A stretch of 64,000 bases of DNA, from assembly GCA_963813355.1 (NCBI GenBank), contig CAWEYS010000005.1, positions 11,308 through 75,307 of the forward strand, read 5' to 3'. Shown one piece after another: positions 1 to 11,083 of the stretch (positions within the stretch are counted from its first letter, which is position 1; each line of letters begins with the position of its first letter). A program made the position numbers and the translations under genes. The notes under the pieces were generated by a model that was given only the letters and a program-made list of their open reading frames with translations, was not told where the DNA came from and made no database searches. This DNA comes from DATAGF01 sp963813355. GTDB taxonomy: Bacteria > Actinomycetota > Thermoleophilia > Miltoncostaeales > Miltoncostaeaceae.

Positions 1-1
1 C

Positions 2-498
2 GTCGCCACCTCCACGAGCTGCGGCCTGATGCTCAAGCGCGAGGCCGAGGAGATCCTCGGCGTCGAGGACGCCGACCTCAGGCCGTGCGCGGGCGCCTGT
101 ACGACATCTGCGAGTACCTCGCCCTGATGCACGAGCGCGGCGAGCTGCGGACCGACTTCCGAGCAGCTCACCTGGCGGTGCCCTACCACGCCCCCTGCCA
201 GCAGCGCGGCCACGGCATCGGCACGCCCGCCCTCGACCTGATGGCCCTGGTGCCGGGGCTCGAGGCGACCCAGGTCGACGCGACCTGCTGCGGCATCGCG
301 GGCACCTACGGCCTCAAGCGCGAGAAGTACGAGATCGCGATGGCCGTCGGGAAGCGGCTGTTCGACCAGGTGCGCGCCTCGGGGTCGGACGAGGCGGTCT
401 GCGACTCCGAGACCTGCCGCTGGCAGATCACCCACGCCACGGGCGTGCCGTCGGTCCACCCGGTCGAGGTCCTCCACCGCGCCTACGGCCTGGGCTGA
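2..498 (+). CDS. glpC: Anaerobic glycerol-3-phosphate dehydrogenase subunit C (C-terminal part, frameshifted)
   Basis: Only the C-terminal 165 residues are in the window. The iron-sulfur/CCG-type subunit GlpC passes electrons from the GlpA/B dehydrogenase to quinone at the membrane. Visible are one CCG half (TSCGLMLKRE) and a second half with HAPCQQRG, CCGIAGTYGLKREKYE and CDSETCRWQITHATG, all characteristic of GlpC rather than of glycolate oxidase or Hdr subunits. The first ~80 bases read in frame 2 and the rest in frame 1; one missing base near 80 would join VEDADLR to RGRLYDICEYL, so a sequence error is likely. It ends 16 bases before dhaM, which fits a glycerol/dihydroxyacetone operon. 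Confidence 0.88.
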   Translation, partial: RHLHELRPDAQARGRGDPRRRGRRPQAVRGRLYDICEYLALMHERGELRTDFRAAHLAVPYHAPCQQRGHGIGTPALDLMALVPGLEATQVDATCCGIAGTYGLKREKYEIAMAVGKRLFDQVRASGSDEAVCDSETCRWQITHATGVPSVHPVEVLHRAYGLG

Positions 499-514
499 GG
501 GCGGAGGGGCGGCG

Positions 515-3013
515 ATGGTCGGGATCGTCGTCGTCTCGCACAGCGCCCGGCTGGCCGCGGGTGTGGTCGAGCTGGCGCGGGAGATGGCCGGCGGCGAGGT
601 CCCGATCGCCGCGGCGGGGGGGCTCGACGAGCCCGGGGAGCCCCTGGGCACGGACGCGGTCCGGGTCATGGCGGCCCTCCAGGAGGTGGGCGAGCGGGCC
701 GACGGCGGCACCCTCGTCCTGATGGACCTCGGCTCGGCGATCCTCAGCGCCGAGACGGCGCTCGACTTCCTCGACGAGGACGCGCGGGCGAAGGTGATGC
801 TGCTGGAGGCGCCCCTGGTCGAGGGCGCGGTCGCCGCGGCGGCGGCGGCGCGCGCCGGCGCGTCGCTCGACGAGGCCGCGGCCGAGGCCCGCCGCGGGCT
901 GGCCGGCAAGGAGGCCCACCTGGGGGCCGAGGCGGCGGATGCCGAGCCCGCCGAGGCGGCCGCGGACGACGGCGAGGGCTGGCTCAGCGCCACCGCCGTC
1001 GTGGGGGGCGAGCACGGGCTCCACGCCCGCCCCGCCGCCGCGGTGGTGCGGGCCGCCGCCGGCCTGGACGCCGAGATCCGCATCGAGAACGTCACCGCCG
1101 GGCGCGGCCCGGCGGGCGCCCGCAGCCTGACCGCCCTCTCGACGCTCGGGGCGCTGCGCGGCCACACGGTCCGGATCCTCGCCCGCGGGCCCCAGGCCTC
1201 CGAGGCCCTCACGGCCGTCGCGGCCCTGGTCGCCGAGGAGGATGGCGCCGCGGCCGCCCCGCCACCGGCGCCCGAGCCCCTGGCCGACGACGCTGCGCCC
1301 GCGCCCGCCGCCGGCGAGGTGCTGCGCGGCGTCCCGGCGTCCCCCGGGCAGGCGGCCGGGCCGGCGAGGACCATCGGCGCGGAGGGCCCCCCGCTCCCGG
1401 ACGCGCCGGCCGGGCCCCCCGAGGAGGAGCGGGCCGCGCTGGCCGCCGCCCGCGAGGCCGTCGCGGCCGACCTGCGCGACCTGCGCGCCTCGGCCGCCGA
1501 GCGGGCCGGGGCCGAGGCCGCCGACATCGTCGACGCCCAGATCCTGCTGCTCGGCGACGAGGCGCTGGTCGAGGCGTCCGAGGCCGCGATCGCCGCGGGC
1601 GCCCCCGCGGCGCGCGCGTGGGACGACGCCGTCCGCTCGGCCGCCCGAGGCTACGAGGCTCTCGACGACGAGTACCTGCGCGTGCGAGCAACCGATCTCC
1701 TCGACGTGGGGCGGCGGGTGCTCGCCCGGCTGGCGGGTGCCGGCCCCGAGGCGGACGACGGGGAGGCCGCGGCGGCGATCCTCGTCGCCGGGGAGGTGGG
1801 CGCGGCCGACGCGGCGGGGCTCGACCCCGACCGCGTCGCGGGGCTGGCGACGGCCGGCGGCGGGCCGACGTCGCACGCGGCGATCATCGCGCGGGCGCTG
1901 GGCATCCCGGCCGTCGCCGGCCTGGGGCCGGGCATCCTCGCCGTCGCCGAGGGGACGCCGCTCCTGCTGGACGGCGACGCCGGGGCCGTCGTCGTGGCCC
2001 CGGACGCCGAGGCGGTCGCCGCCCACGAGGCCCGCCGCGACGAGACTGCGCGCCGCGCCGTCGCCGCCCGCGCGCGCGCCGGCGAGCCCGCGGTCACGCG
2101 GGACGGCCGCCACATCGAGGTCGCGGCCAACGCCGGGGCGCCCGGCGACGTCGAGCGCGCCGTCGCCGAGGGCGCCGACGGCGTCGGCCTCTTCCGCACC
2201 GAGTTCCTCTTCCTGGGCCGCGACTCGGCCCCCGGCGAGGACGAGCAACGGGCCGCCTACGCGGCGGCCGCGGCGGCGCTCGGCGGCCGGCGCCTGGTGC
2301 TGCGCACCCTCGACGCCGGCGCCGACAAGCCGCTGCCCTACCTCGGCCAGCCGGCCGAGGAGAACCCGTTCCTCGGCGTGCGCGGGCTGCGCCTGTCGCT
2401 CGCCCGCCCCGAGCTGCTGCTCATCCAGCTGCGCGCCGCCCTGCAGGCCGCCGCCCAGGCCCCCCTGGGGATCATGTTCCCCATGGTCAGCGAGGCCGGC
2501 GAGCTGCGCGAGGCCCTGGGGCTCCTCGACGAGGCCCGCCGGTCGCTCGCGGACGAGGGCCGGGGCGCCGGCGAGGTCGAGGTGGGCGCGATGGTCGAGG
2601 TCCCCGCCGCCGCGCTGGCCGCCGCCGCGCTCGCCGCCCAGGTCGACTTCCTGTCGATCGGCACCAACGACCTCGTCCAGTACACGATGGCCGCCGAGCG
2701 GGGCAACGCCGGCCTGGCCCGCCTCTCCGACCCGGTGCACCCTGCCGTGCTGCGGCTGATCGCCGGGGTCGCCGAGGCCGCGTCGCGTCACGCCTGCCGG
2801 GTCGCGGTGTGCGGCGAGGCGGCCTCGGACCCGGCGGCGATCCCGCTGCTCGTGGGGCTCGGCGTCGACGAGCTGAGCGTCGCCCCGGGGCGGGTCCCGC
2901 TCGTCAAGGAGGCCGTGCGCGCGCTCGACCTGGAGAGCGCGCGCCGGCTGGCGGCCGAGGCGCTCGGCCTGGAGGACGCTGCCGCGGTGCGCGAGCTGGT
3001 GACCGCCGGCTAG
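515..3013 (+). CDS. dhaM: DhaM-HPr-Enzyme I fusion, phosphoryl donor for dihydroxyacetone kinase
   Basis: An 832-residue multiphosphoryl protein. Residues 1-135 are a DhaM/EIIA-mannose type domain with the active histidine in VVSHSARL (His9). Residues ~157-242 are HPr, with GLHARPAA (His170). Residues ~268-832 are a complete Enzyme I: GGGPTSHAAIIAR (His454), the PEP-binding barrel (RTEFLFLGRD, ENPFLGVRGLR, MFPMVSE) and the C-terminal VAVCGEA cysteine (Cys766). E. coli DhaM carries only a shortened EI, so here the whole PEP to His454 to His170 to His9 relay may sit on one chain. The usual recipient is ADP bound in DhaL; DhaK and DhaL are not in the window and may lie upstream of glpC. Confidence 0.9.
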   Translation: MVGIVVVSHSARLAAGVVELAREMAGGEVPIAAAGGLDEPGEPLGTDAVRVMAALQEVGERADGGTLVLMDLGSAILSAETALDFLDEDARAKVMLLEAPLVEGAVAAAAAARAGASLDEAAAEARRGLAGKEAHLGAEAADAEPAEAAADDGEGWLSATAVVGGEHGLHARPAAAVVRAAAGLDAEIRIENVTAGRGPAGARSLTALSTLGALRGHTVRILARGPQASEALTAVAALVAEEDGAAAAPPPAPEPLADDAAPAPAAGEVLRGVPASPGQAAGPARTIGAEGPPLPDAPAGPPEEERAALAAAREAVAADLRDLRASAAERAGAEAADIVDAQILLLGDEALVEASEAAIAAGAPAARAWDDAVRSAARGYEALDDEYLRVRATDLLDVGRRVLARLAGAGPEADDGEAAAAILVAGEVGAADAAGLDPDRVAGLATAGGGPTSHAAIIARALGIPAVAGLGPGILAVAEGTPLLLDGDAGAVVVAPDAEAVAAHEARRDETARRAVAARARAGEPAVTRDGRHIEVAANAGAPGDVERAVAEGADGVGLFRTEFLFLGRDSAPGEDEQRAAYAAAAAALGGRRLVLRTLDAGADKPLPYLGQPAEENPFLGVRGLRLSLARPELLLIQLRAALQAAAQAPLGIMFPMVSEAGELREALGLLDEARRSLADEGRGAGEVEVGAMVEVPAAALAAAALAAQVDFLSIGTNDLVQYTMAAERGNAGLARLSDPVHPAVLRLIAGVAEAASRHACRVAVCGEAASDPAAIPLLVGLGVDELSVAPGRVPLVKEAVRALDLESARRLAAEALGLEDAAAVRELVTAG

Positions 3014-3766
3014 TCGATCAGGGCCCCGCAGCTGATGTTGACCGCGGCCGCGGTCAGCGTCCGCGCCCGGTCGGAGGCGACGAAGGCCGCCACGTTGCCG
3101 ACGTCCTCGAGCGTCGCGGCCCGGCCCAGCATCGTGGGGCTGACGATGCTCTCGACGATCTTCTCCCGGCCCTCGAAGCCCTCAGGGAGGGACTCGGGCA
3201 CGCCGCCGGTGCGAAGGGTGACGACGCGGATACCGTGGCGCCCGAGCTCCGCCGAGAGCTGGCGCCGCATCTGCTCGATGGCCTCGAAGGCGACCTGGGT
3301 GCCGCCGATGTAGTAGTCGCGCAGCGGATCGCCCGAGCCGCCGAACGCGAGGATCACCCCCGAGCGGCGCGGGATCATGTGCCGGGCCGCCGCCCGCGCG
3401 GTGAGGAAGGTGGTCCTGACCATCGTCGCGATCTCGCCCGCGAAGTCGTCGAGCGCCATCTCGGCCATGGGGGTGCCGTGCACCGAGTTGTGCGAGATCG
3501 CGTTGAACGAGATGTCGATGCCGCCGGCGCGCGCGGCCACGCTCGTCGGCGTGCGCGTCGACGGCGCCCTCGTCGAGGGCGTCCACGACCGCGGTCTCCG
3601 CCGAGCCCCCGGCCGCCCGGATCTCCTCCGCCACCGCGTCGAGCGTCGCGGGCGTGCGTCCGGCGAGGTGGACCGTCGCCCCCTCGCGCGCGAACGCCCG
3701 CGCGACCGCGCCGCCGATGGCGCCGCCCCCGCCGTAGATGACGGCCGTCCTGTCGTCGAGCAGCAT
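3010..3766 (-). CDS. Short-chain dehydrogenase/reductase family protein (one-base frameshift)
   Basis: A Rossmann-fold SDR of about 251 residues once a single extra base near 3560 is allowed for: the N-terminal frame ends VDALDEGAVDAHAD and the downstream frame resumes VAARAGGIDISFNAISHN. The nucleotide site is GGGGAIGGAVARAF near residue 11. In the active-site helix the usual YxxxK is not evident (YYIGGTQVAFEA has Gln where Lys is expected), so catalysis may be lost or altered. The ATG at 3766 follows a GAGGAGAC-like ribosome binding site. Its stop shares the palindrome CTAG with the dhaM stop on the other strand. Substrate unknown. Confidence 0.75.
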
Positions 3767-3830
3767 TCCCGTCTCCTCTCCTGGCTCCCTCGTACTGACC
3801 GGTGGCGGCGCCGTGACTCATCGGTGCGGG

Positions 3831-3836
3831 TACGGT
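3831..3836 (+). promoter_or_regulatory. Leaderless -10 element of the epimerase gene
   Basis: TACGGT sits 7 bases before the GTG start at 3844 and there is no Shine-Dalgarno, as expected for a leaderless transcript. Confidence 0.55.
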
Positions 3837-3843
3837 TCCGCCC

Positions 3844-4887
3844 GTGAGCACCCCGGTCATCATCACGGGCGGCAGCGGCTTCGTGGGCGGCGCCGTGCTC
3901 GACCGCCTGGTGGCCGCCGGCCGGCCGGTGCGCGCCCTGGCGCGGTCGGACGAGTCGGCCGCGGCGCTGGCGGCCGCGGGGGCCGAGCCGGTGCGCGGCG
4001 ACATCCTCGACCCGGCCTCCCTGGAGCGCGCGATGGCGGGCGCCGAGGTCGTCTACCACGCCGCCGGCGTCAACGGGTTCTGCTTCCCCGACCCGGCGGT
4101 CCTCTACCGGGGCAACGTCAACGGAACGCTCAACGTCGTGCGCGCGGCGGCCGCGGCCGGCGTCCGGCGGGTCGTCTACACGTCCTCGGCGGCGACGATC
4201 GGCGAGGAGCCCGGCACCCTCGCCTCCGAGGCCTCCCCCCACCGCGGCCACTTCCTGTCCCACTACGAGCGCTCCAAGCAGCGGGCCGAGGGCGTCGCAC
4301 GGTCGGAGGCGGCCCGGCTCGGCCTGGAGCTGGTGTCGGTGAACCCGGCCTCGGTCCAGGGGCCCGGGCGCACGCGCGGGACGGCGCGGATCCTCATCGA
4401 CGCCCTCAACGGCCGGCTGCGCCTGGTGGTCGACTCGCGCCTGTCGGTGGTCGACGTGGCCGACTGCGCCGCGGGCCACCTGCTGGCCGAGGAGCGCGGC
4501 GCCCCGGGCGAGCGCTACCTGCTGTCGGGCGCCACCCTGACGGTGCGGGAGGCCGTGGAGCTGCTGGGCCGGATCGCCGGTACCAGGGAGCGGCCGCAGC
4601 GGCTGCCGCCGCCCGTCGCGATGGCGATGGCGGCCGCGGCGGAGGGCGTCGCGCGGGTCCGGGGGCGGCGGCCCTCCGTGTGCCGCGAGATGGTCAGGAC
4701 GATCCTCCACGGCCACCGCTACGACGGCTCGCGCGCGGCCCGCGAGCTGGGCCTCGCCTACACGCCGATCGAGGAGTCGCTGCGCCGGACGGCCGAGTGG
4801 TACGTCGAGCAGGGGCTGGTCACGCGCCCCCTGCCGGGCCTGGCCGGGCCGCCAGCGCCCCGCGGTAGTACGACCACGCCGCCATGA
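3844..4887 (+). CDS. NAD(P)-dependent epimerase/dehydratase (extended SDR)
   Basis: 347 residues, extended SDR fold. The N terminus has the nucleotide motif GGSGFVGGAVLDRL (residues ~8-21); the catalytic set is YTSSAAT plus HYERSKQRAE, giving YxxxK. The pattern resembles the dihydroflavonol-4-reductase/HpnA-like branch acting on a sugar nucleotide, sterol or ketone, but the substrate cannot be read from the sequence. Start is the GTG just after a -10 hexamer. The last 68 bases overlap the end of the convergent membrane protein gene. The neighbours do not form an obvious pathway with it. Confidence 0.83.
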   Translation: MSTPVIITGGSGFVGGAVLDRLVAAGRPVRALARSDESAAALAAAGAEPVRGDILDPASLERAMAGAEVVYHAAGVNGFCFPDPAVLYRGNVNGTLNVVRAAAAAGVRRVVYTSSAATIGEEPGTLASEASPHRGHFLSHYERSKQRAEGVARSEAARLGLELVSVNPASVQGPGRTRGTARILIDALNGRLRLVVDSRLSVVDVADCAAGHLLAEERGAPGERYLLSGATLTVREAVELLGRIAGTRERPQRLPPPVAMAMAAAAEGVARVRGRRPSVCREMVRTILHGHRYDGSRAARELGLAYTPIEESLRRTAEWYVEQGLVTRPLPGLAGPPAPRGSTTTPP

Positions 4888-5991
4888 CGCGGCGGAAGCG
4901 CTCCAGCACGTCGTCGAGGAAGGCCTGGCGGTTGCGGGAGTCGCCGAGGGCGACGGCGGCGAAGTAGAGCGAGGCGAACGCGCCGAGCACCATCGCGACG
5001 CGGACGAGGGCCTCGGTCACCACCACCTCGCGCCCGGCGATGCTGATCTCCAGGAACACGTTCGGCGCCGAGCCGGTCCACTCCCGGGTCAGCTCCTCGT
5101 CCACGACCAGCAGGCCGAAGACGAAGAACGCCGTGCCCACGACCGCGCCCACGATCAGGACGCGGATCGCGAGCGTGAACAGCAGGGCGACGGCCAGGTT
5201 GATCCGCTCGATCTTGTCGAGCGGCGGCGCGGCGGGCGCGACGCCCCGCTCGACGAGCGGCGCGGCGGGCGTCTGGCGCGCGCGGCGCTCCAGGTCGGGG
5301 CCCGGCTCGGGCGACCCGAGCTCGGCGCGCTCGGCGCGCAGCCCCGCCAGGAGGATGACCAGCGCGAGGAGCCCGAAGCCGATCAGCACCGCGCCGAACC
5401 GCCAGCCCTCGAGATCGCCGAACGCCTGCCAGGTCTCCTGCGTCAGCGAGAGGAACAGGAGCACGGCCAGCAGCGGCGGCAGCGCCCGGACCGCCACCGA
5501 GAAGGTCTCGACGAGGCCCTCGAACGCCGGCCGGCCCTGGCTGAGCAGCGGGGCCAGGACCCCGAGGCTCGTGAGCGCGTAGAGGCGACCGCGACGCCGG
5601 CCGAGCCGAGCGCGATCCACCCCGCGCGCGCCGGGTCGTCCCCGAGGACCAGGCTCGCCACGGCGGGCGTGAGGACGACGACGACGGCCTCGGCGAAGCC
5701 CACGCGCTCGGGGCGCGCGAGCGGCCGCCGGCGCCGGAGGACGTTGGCCACGACCAGCCCCGCGAGGGCCAGCCCGGCGCCGACGAGCACCGCGAGCCCG
5801 CGCTGCCACCACTCCCAGTCGGGCCGCAGGACCAGCGCCAGGGCCAGCAGGAACAGGACCACCAGCACCGGCTGCAGCCGCGTGAGCGTGTCCTCGCGGG
5901 GGTCGTAGTCGGCGACCAGCTGCGGCACCCCGTTGTCGAGGAACCACCGCTCGATCCGGTGCTCCTCCGACGGCGAGATCGCCGCGGTCAC
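4820..5991 (-). CDS. Polytopic membrane protein of unknown function (one-base frameshift)
   Basis: About 390 residues after restoring one base missing near 5585 (VGSAGVAVA must continue into LYALTSLGVLAPLL). A soluble N-terminal stretch with SEEHRIERWFLDNGVPQ is followed by roughly eight hydrophobic segments, for example VLFLLALALVL, FGAVLIGFGLLALVILLAG and AFFVFGLLVV, then a short cytoplasmic tail with LERFRRVMAAWSYYRG. I do not recognise a catalytic motif. It starts with a GTG that overlaps the stop of the upstream phosphodiesterase gene (GTGA), so the two are probably translationally coupled, in the order fabI, phosphodiesterase, membrane protein. Confidence 0.65.
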
Positions 5992-6637
5992 GGCGCCGCC
6001 CTGATGGGGCGCGTGAGCGGGACGACGCGGGCGGTGAGCCCGGAGGGGCCCGCCTCGATCAGGCCGACGCCGGGGACGTGGGCCGCGGGCGGCAGGCGAC
6101 TGCGGAAGCGCCGTAGGCCGCGCGCGGACAGGCTCGACCACGAGTAGCAAGGGTCGAGCTCGGGGATGAAGACGGCGCCCGGGGAGAAGAGGAGCGCCCC
6201 GTCCACCATCCGGTGGACCGGCATGTGGAGGTGCCCGACCACCACGCAGTCCACGTCGCCGAAGCGGCGGCGCATCGCGCCCTCGAAGCCCAGCAGCACC
6301 GTGCGGGCGGTCAGGAGCGAGAGCGCGGCGGCCGGAAGCTCCACGGCCTTGGTGCGCGCGCCGTGGGTGAGCCCGATCCGCCGCCCGCCGGCCTCCACGA
6401 CCGCGTCCCTCGGGAGGCCGCCGATGCCCGCCTCCTCATCGTGGTTGCCCGCGCACCGCCACGACCGGCGCGATCCGCCCGAGCTCCTCGAGCACCACGA
6501 CGTCGGTGAGGTCGCCGGCGTGCAGGATCAGGTCGACCCCGTCGAGGACCTCGGCCACCTCACGCGGGCAGGGCGGGGAGGTGCTCGCCCACGTGCGTGT
6601 CGGCCACCACGCCGATCCGCGCCGGGGCGCGCCGCAG
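5988..6637 (-). CDS. Calcineurin-like phosphodiesterase, YfcE/MJ0936 type (two frameshifts)
   Basis: A 215-residue metallophosphoesterase when two extra bases are removed, near 6450 (CGCGGGCAAC) and near 6562 (CTGCCCGCG). In order the metal-binding motifs are DTH in VVADTHVGEHL, GDLTD, GNHDEE and GHLHMPVH, the standard set for this family of small phosphodiesterases. Enzymes of the family hydrolyse phosphodiesters with two divalent metals; the physiological substrate is unknown. No ATG or GTG is in frame near the N terminus; a CTG at 6637 directly after the fabI stop is my provisional start. Expected to be soluble. Confidence 0.72.
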
Positions 6638-6639
6638 GC

Positions 6640-7420
6640 CTAGAACCCCATCGCGTGGAAGCCGGCGTCCACGAACAGCGACTCGCCGGTGATGCTGGCG
6701 GACAGCGGCGACGCCAGGAAGAGGGCGGCGTCGGCGACCTCGTCGGCGGTGATGTCGCGCCGCAGCGGGGCGCGCTCGGCCGCCTGGTCGGCCATCGAGC
6801 CGAAGCCGGGGATCCCGCGGGCGGCGAGCGTCCGCACCGGCCCGGCCGAGATCGCGTTGACGCGGATGCCGGCGTCGCCGAGGTCCCATGCGAGGTAGCG
6901 GACGATCGCCTCGAGCGCCGCCTTGGCGACCCCCATCACGTTGTAGCCCGGGCACGGCGCGGTCGGCCGCGATGTAGCTCATCGTCATGATCGACCCGCC
7001 GCCGCCCGCGCGCATGTGCGGCTCGGCCTCGCGGGCGAGCGCCGCCAGCGAGTAGGCCGACACGTCGAGGGCCGTGTGGAAGCCCTCCCGGCCGGTGTCG
7101 ACGAAGCGCCCTCCGAGGTCCTCGGCCCGGGCGAAGGCGACGGCGTGGACGAGCGTGTGGAGCCCGCCCAGCGCCTCCGCGGCGCCGGCCACCGCCGAGG
7201 CCACCTGGGCGTCGTCCTGGACGTCCAGGGGCAGCACGGCCTGGCAATGGGAGAGGGTCTCGGCCAGCTTGCGCACGTCGCCCTCGGTGCGCTCGTTCTG
7301 GTAGGTCAGCGCGAGGCGCGCCCCGGCCTCGTCGAGCCGGCGGGCGATCGCCCAGGCGATGCTGCGCTTGTTGGCCACGCCCACGACCAGGCCGGTCGTT
7401 CCGTCGAGCAGATCGGTCAC
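6640..7420 (-). CDS. fabI: Enoyl-[acyl-carrier-protein] reductase (NADH) (one-base frameshift)
   Basis: 259 residues after removing one extra G near 6946 (CCCGGGCTAC; protein reads AVPG then YNVMGVAKAALEA). FabI reduces trans-2-enoyl-ACP, the last step of each fatty-acid elongation round. Seen are LVVGVANKRSIAWAIA (atypical FabI nucleotide motif), SYIAADRAVPGYNVMGVAK (the FabI Tyr-x6-Lys arrangement), RVNAISAGPVRTLAARGI and the C-terminal ITGESLFVDAGFHAMGF. The GTG at 7420 follows GGGAGGA. It heads the fabI, phosphodiesterase, membrane protein run and is divergent from the copper gene, with an 8-bp inverted repeat between them. Confidence 0.93.
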
Positions 7421-7469
7421 CCGCGGTCCTCCCAGGAGACGCTCCTCGGGTCGGTGACGGTCGTCCCCC

Positions 7470-7488
7470 GCCGCCCGGATCGGGCGGC
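7470..7488. promoter_or_regulatory. Perfect 8-bp inverted repeat between fabI and copCD
   Basis: GCCGCCCG-GAT-CGGGCGGC lies in the 122-base divergent intergenic region. It could be an operator or a hairpin; in GC-rich DNA such a repeat can also arise by chance. Confidence 0.35.
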
Positions 7489-7542
7489 ACGCTACCACCC
7501 CGGCTCCTTGCGCCCGCGACGGCGGACGGCCACGCTCCCTGC

Positions 7543-8949
7543 GTGCAGCGCGCACTCGTCGTCCTCGTCGCCGTCGCCGCCGTGCTGGCGTCGACGGGCA
7601 CGGCGTTGGGGCACGCGGTGCTGGCGTCGTCGTCCCCGGCGGCCGACTCCCGCCTCGCCGCCGCGCCCGAGCAGGTGACGCTGACCTTCAGCGAGCCGGT
7701 CGAGATCGTGCAGAGCGAGGACATCGACGTCGTCGATGCCGAGGGGAACGACGTCACGGGCGGCCCGGCGACGAACGACGCCCAGGCCCGGGTGGTCGAG
7801 ATCCCGCTGCGCCCCGGGCTCGCCGACGGGACCTACACGGTGCGGTACAAGGTCGTCTCGTCGGACTCCCACGTCATCGGCGGCGTGCTCGTGTTCGGCG
7901 TCGGGCCGGGCGAGCTCGGCCAGCCGTTCCTCGGGGGGACGAACGACGGCCCCTCCGAGACCGGGCCGTGGGGGGTGAGCTCGCGGTTCCTCGAGATGGT
8001 GGGCCTGGGCGGCCTGGTCGGGCTGCTCGCCTTCCGCTGGCTGGTCTGGGGGCCGGCGGTGCGCGCCGGGGGCGCGGGACGGGACCGCGAGGCGGTGCTG
8101 GGCTGGGGCCGGGACGTCTTCTGGGTCGGGTTCGGCGCGCTCGCGGTCGGGGCCATGCTGGCCGAGGGGTACCTGCTGGTCGTGCAGAGCGCGAGCGTGC
8201 TCGGCACCGGCGTCGTCGAGGCGCTCGGCGACGCGACCGGCATCAGCCAGGTGCTCGGGGACACCCGCTTCGGCTCGCTGGTCCAGCTGCGCGGGGCCCT
8301 GCTCTTCGGCCTCTTCGCCATCGGGGCGATCCAGTTCATCCGCGAGTACGGCAACGCGGGGTCGCCCCGGCCGCCGTCGGCGACCGGCTCGCGCGTCGGC
8401 GCGCTGGTCATGGCCGCCCTGCTGCTGGCGGTGCTCGGCGGCATCGCCGCCCAGGGCCACGCGAGCGTGGCGCCCTGGTCGGGCCTGCAGGTCGCCGCCC
8501 AGCTCGTCCACATCGTCGCCGTGGCCGTCTGGATCAGCGGGCTGGCCCTGGTGGCCCTGACCTACCGCCGGCTCCCGGCCGTGGCGCCGGAGGACGGGCC
8601 GGCGCTCTCGACCCGGGTCCTGGCCCGCTTCTCGCGGGTGGCCCTGATCGCCGTGGGCCTGGCGGTGCTGACGGGCGTGATCCGCTCGCTGGCCGAGCTC
8701 GACGACCCCGCCGAGCTGTGGAACACCGCCTACGGGCGCAGCATCCTCTTCAAGATCGCCCTCCTGATCCCGATCGCCGCGCTGGCGCTCTACAACCGGC
8801 GCATCCTGGCGGCCCTGCGGAGGGTCCCGCGGCCCAACATGCCGACGATGCGGCTGGTGCGGCGCATGGCGGCATCCGAGCTCGCGCTGTCGCTCGCCGT
8901 CGTCGTGATCGCCTCCCTGCTCGTGGCGCAGGTGCCCGGCGGGACGTAG
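7543..8949 (+). CDS. CopC-CopD fusion, copper-binding and copper-transport membrane protein
   Basis: 468 residues. A signal peptide ending ALG is followed immediately by HAVLASSSP, placing a histidine at the mature N terminus as in CopC/YobA copper proteins; the CopC beta-sandwich runs to about residue 125 (LTFSEPVE, YKVVSSDSHVIGG). The rest is a CopD-like domain with eight or so membrane segments and conserved His in AAQLVHIVAVAVWISGL. The family takes periplasmic or outer-face Cu across the membrane or to copper enzymes. Start GTG at 7543. A YcnI-like copper protein is encoded 23 kb downstream, but nothing else copper-related is adjacent. Confidence 0.87.
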   Translation: MQRALVVLVAVAAVLASTGTALGHAVLASSSPAADSRLAAAPEQVTLTFSEPVEIVQSEDIDVVDAEGNDVTGGPATNDAQARVVEIPLRPGLADGTYTVRYKVVSSDSHVIGGVLVFGVGPGELGQPFLGGTNDGPSETGPWGVSSRFLEMVGLGGLVGLLAFRWLVWGPAVRAGGAGRDREAVLGWGRDVFWVGFGALAVGAMLAEGYLLVVQSASVLGTGVVEALGDATGISQVLGDTRFGSLVQLRGALLFGLFAIGAIQFIREYGNAGSPRPPSATGSRVGALVMAALLLAVLGGIAAQGHASVAPWSGLQVAAQLVHIVAVAVWISGLALVALTYRRLPAVAPEDGPALSTRVLARFSRVALIAVGLAVLTGVIRSLAELDDPAELWNTAYGRSILFKIALLIPIAALALYNRRILAALRRVPRPNMPTMRLVRRMAASELALSLAVVVIASLLVAQVPGGT

Positions 8950-9000
8950 GCTGTCGGCCCGGACCGACGAGCACACCGAGGAAAGGTGTTCCCCCGCCCA

Positions 9001-10594
<1,594 letters not shown>

Positions 10595-10598
<4 letters not shown>

Positions 10599-11083
10599 GG
10601 CTGCTGCTCCTGCGCCACGGGATCGCGGAGGACGCGAGCCCGAGGACCGGGTTCCGCGACGCGCCCCGGGAGCTCACGCCCGAGGGCGCGGCGCGCATGC
10701 GCGCCGCCGCCGACGGCATGGCCGCGCTCGGGATCGACGCGGAGGTCGTCCTGACCAGCCCGCTGATCCGCTGCCGCCAGACGGCGGAGATCGTCTGCGC
10801 CCGGCTCGGCGGCGCGCCGGTCGAGGACGGGCGCCTGTGCCCGGGGATGGACCTCGACGCGCTCGAGGACGCCCTGCTGGCGCACCCGGACGCGGGGAAG
10901 CTGCTGGTCTGCGGCCACGAGCCGGACCTCTCCGAGGCCGTCGCCGGGCTCACCGGCGGCGGCCTCGTGGAGTTCCGCAAGGGCTCGCTCGCGCTGCTCG
11001 ACGTCGCCGCGGTGCGCCCCGCCGGCGGCCGCCTGAGAGCGCTCTACCCCCCCTCGGCGCTGCGGAGGCTCGGGGCCTCCTGA
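10595..11083 (+). CDS. sixA: Phosphohistidine phosphatase SixA-like
   Basis: 162 residues, histidine phosphatase superfamily. LLLLRHGIAED carries the phospho-accepting His near residue 8; TSPLIRCRQTAEI and CGHEPDLS supply the other catalytic Arg and His. SixA removes phosphate from histidine, for example from Hpt or NPr-type phosphotransfer domains. No ATG or GTG is available in frame before the RHG motif, so the start is a CTG whose TG overlaps the malate synthase TGA (CTGA); a mis-sequenced ATG is also possible. Its last 40 bases overlap the convergent efflux gene. Confidence 0.82.

Noticed and set aside
428..2791. 787-residue minus-strand reading frame opposite dhaM
   Set aside because: It is the antisense shadow of a clear DhaM-HPr-EI gene; its composition is repetitive Gly/Arg with no domain.
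3182..4716. Large minus-strand frame that runs from the SDR into the epimerase gene
   Set aside because: Only the part below about 3560 is real SDR; the rest is antisense to the epimerase.
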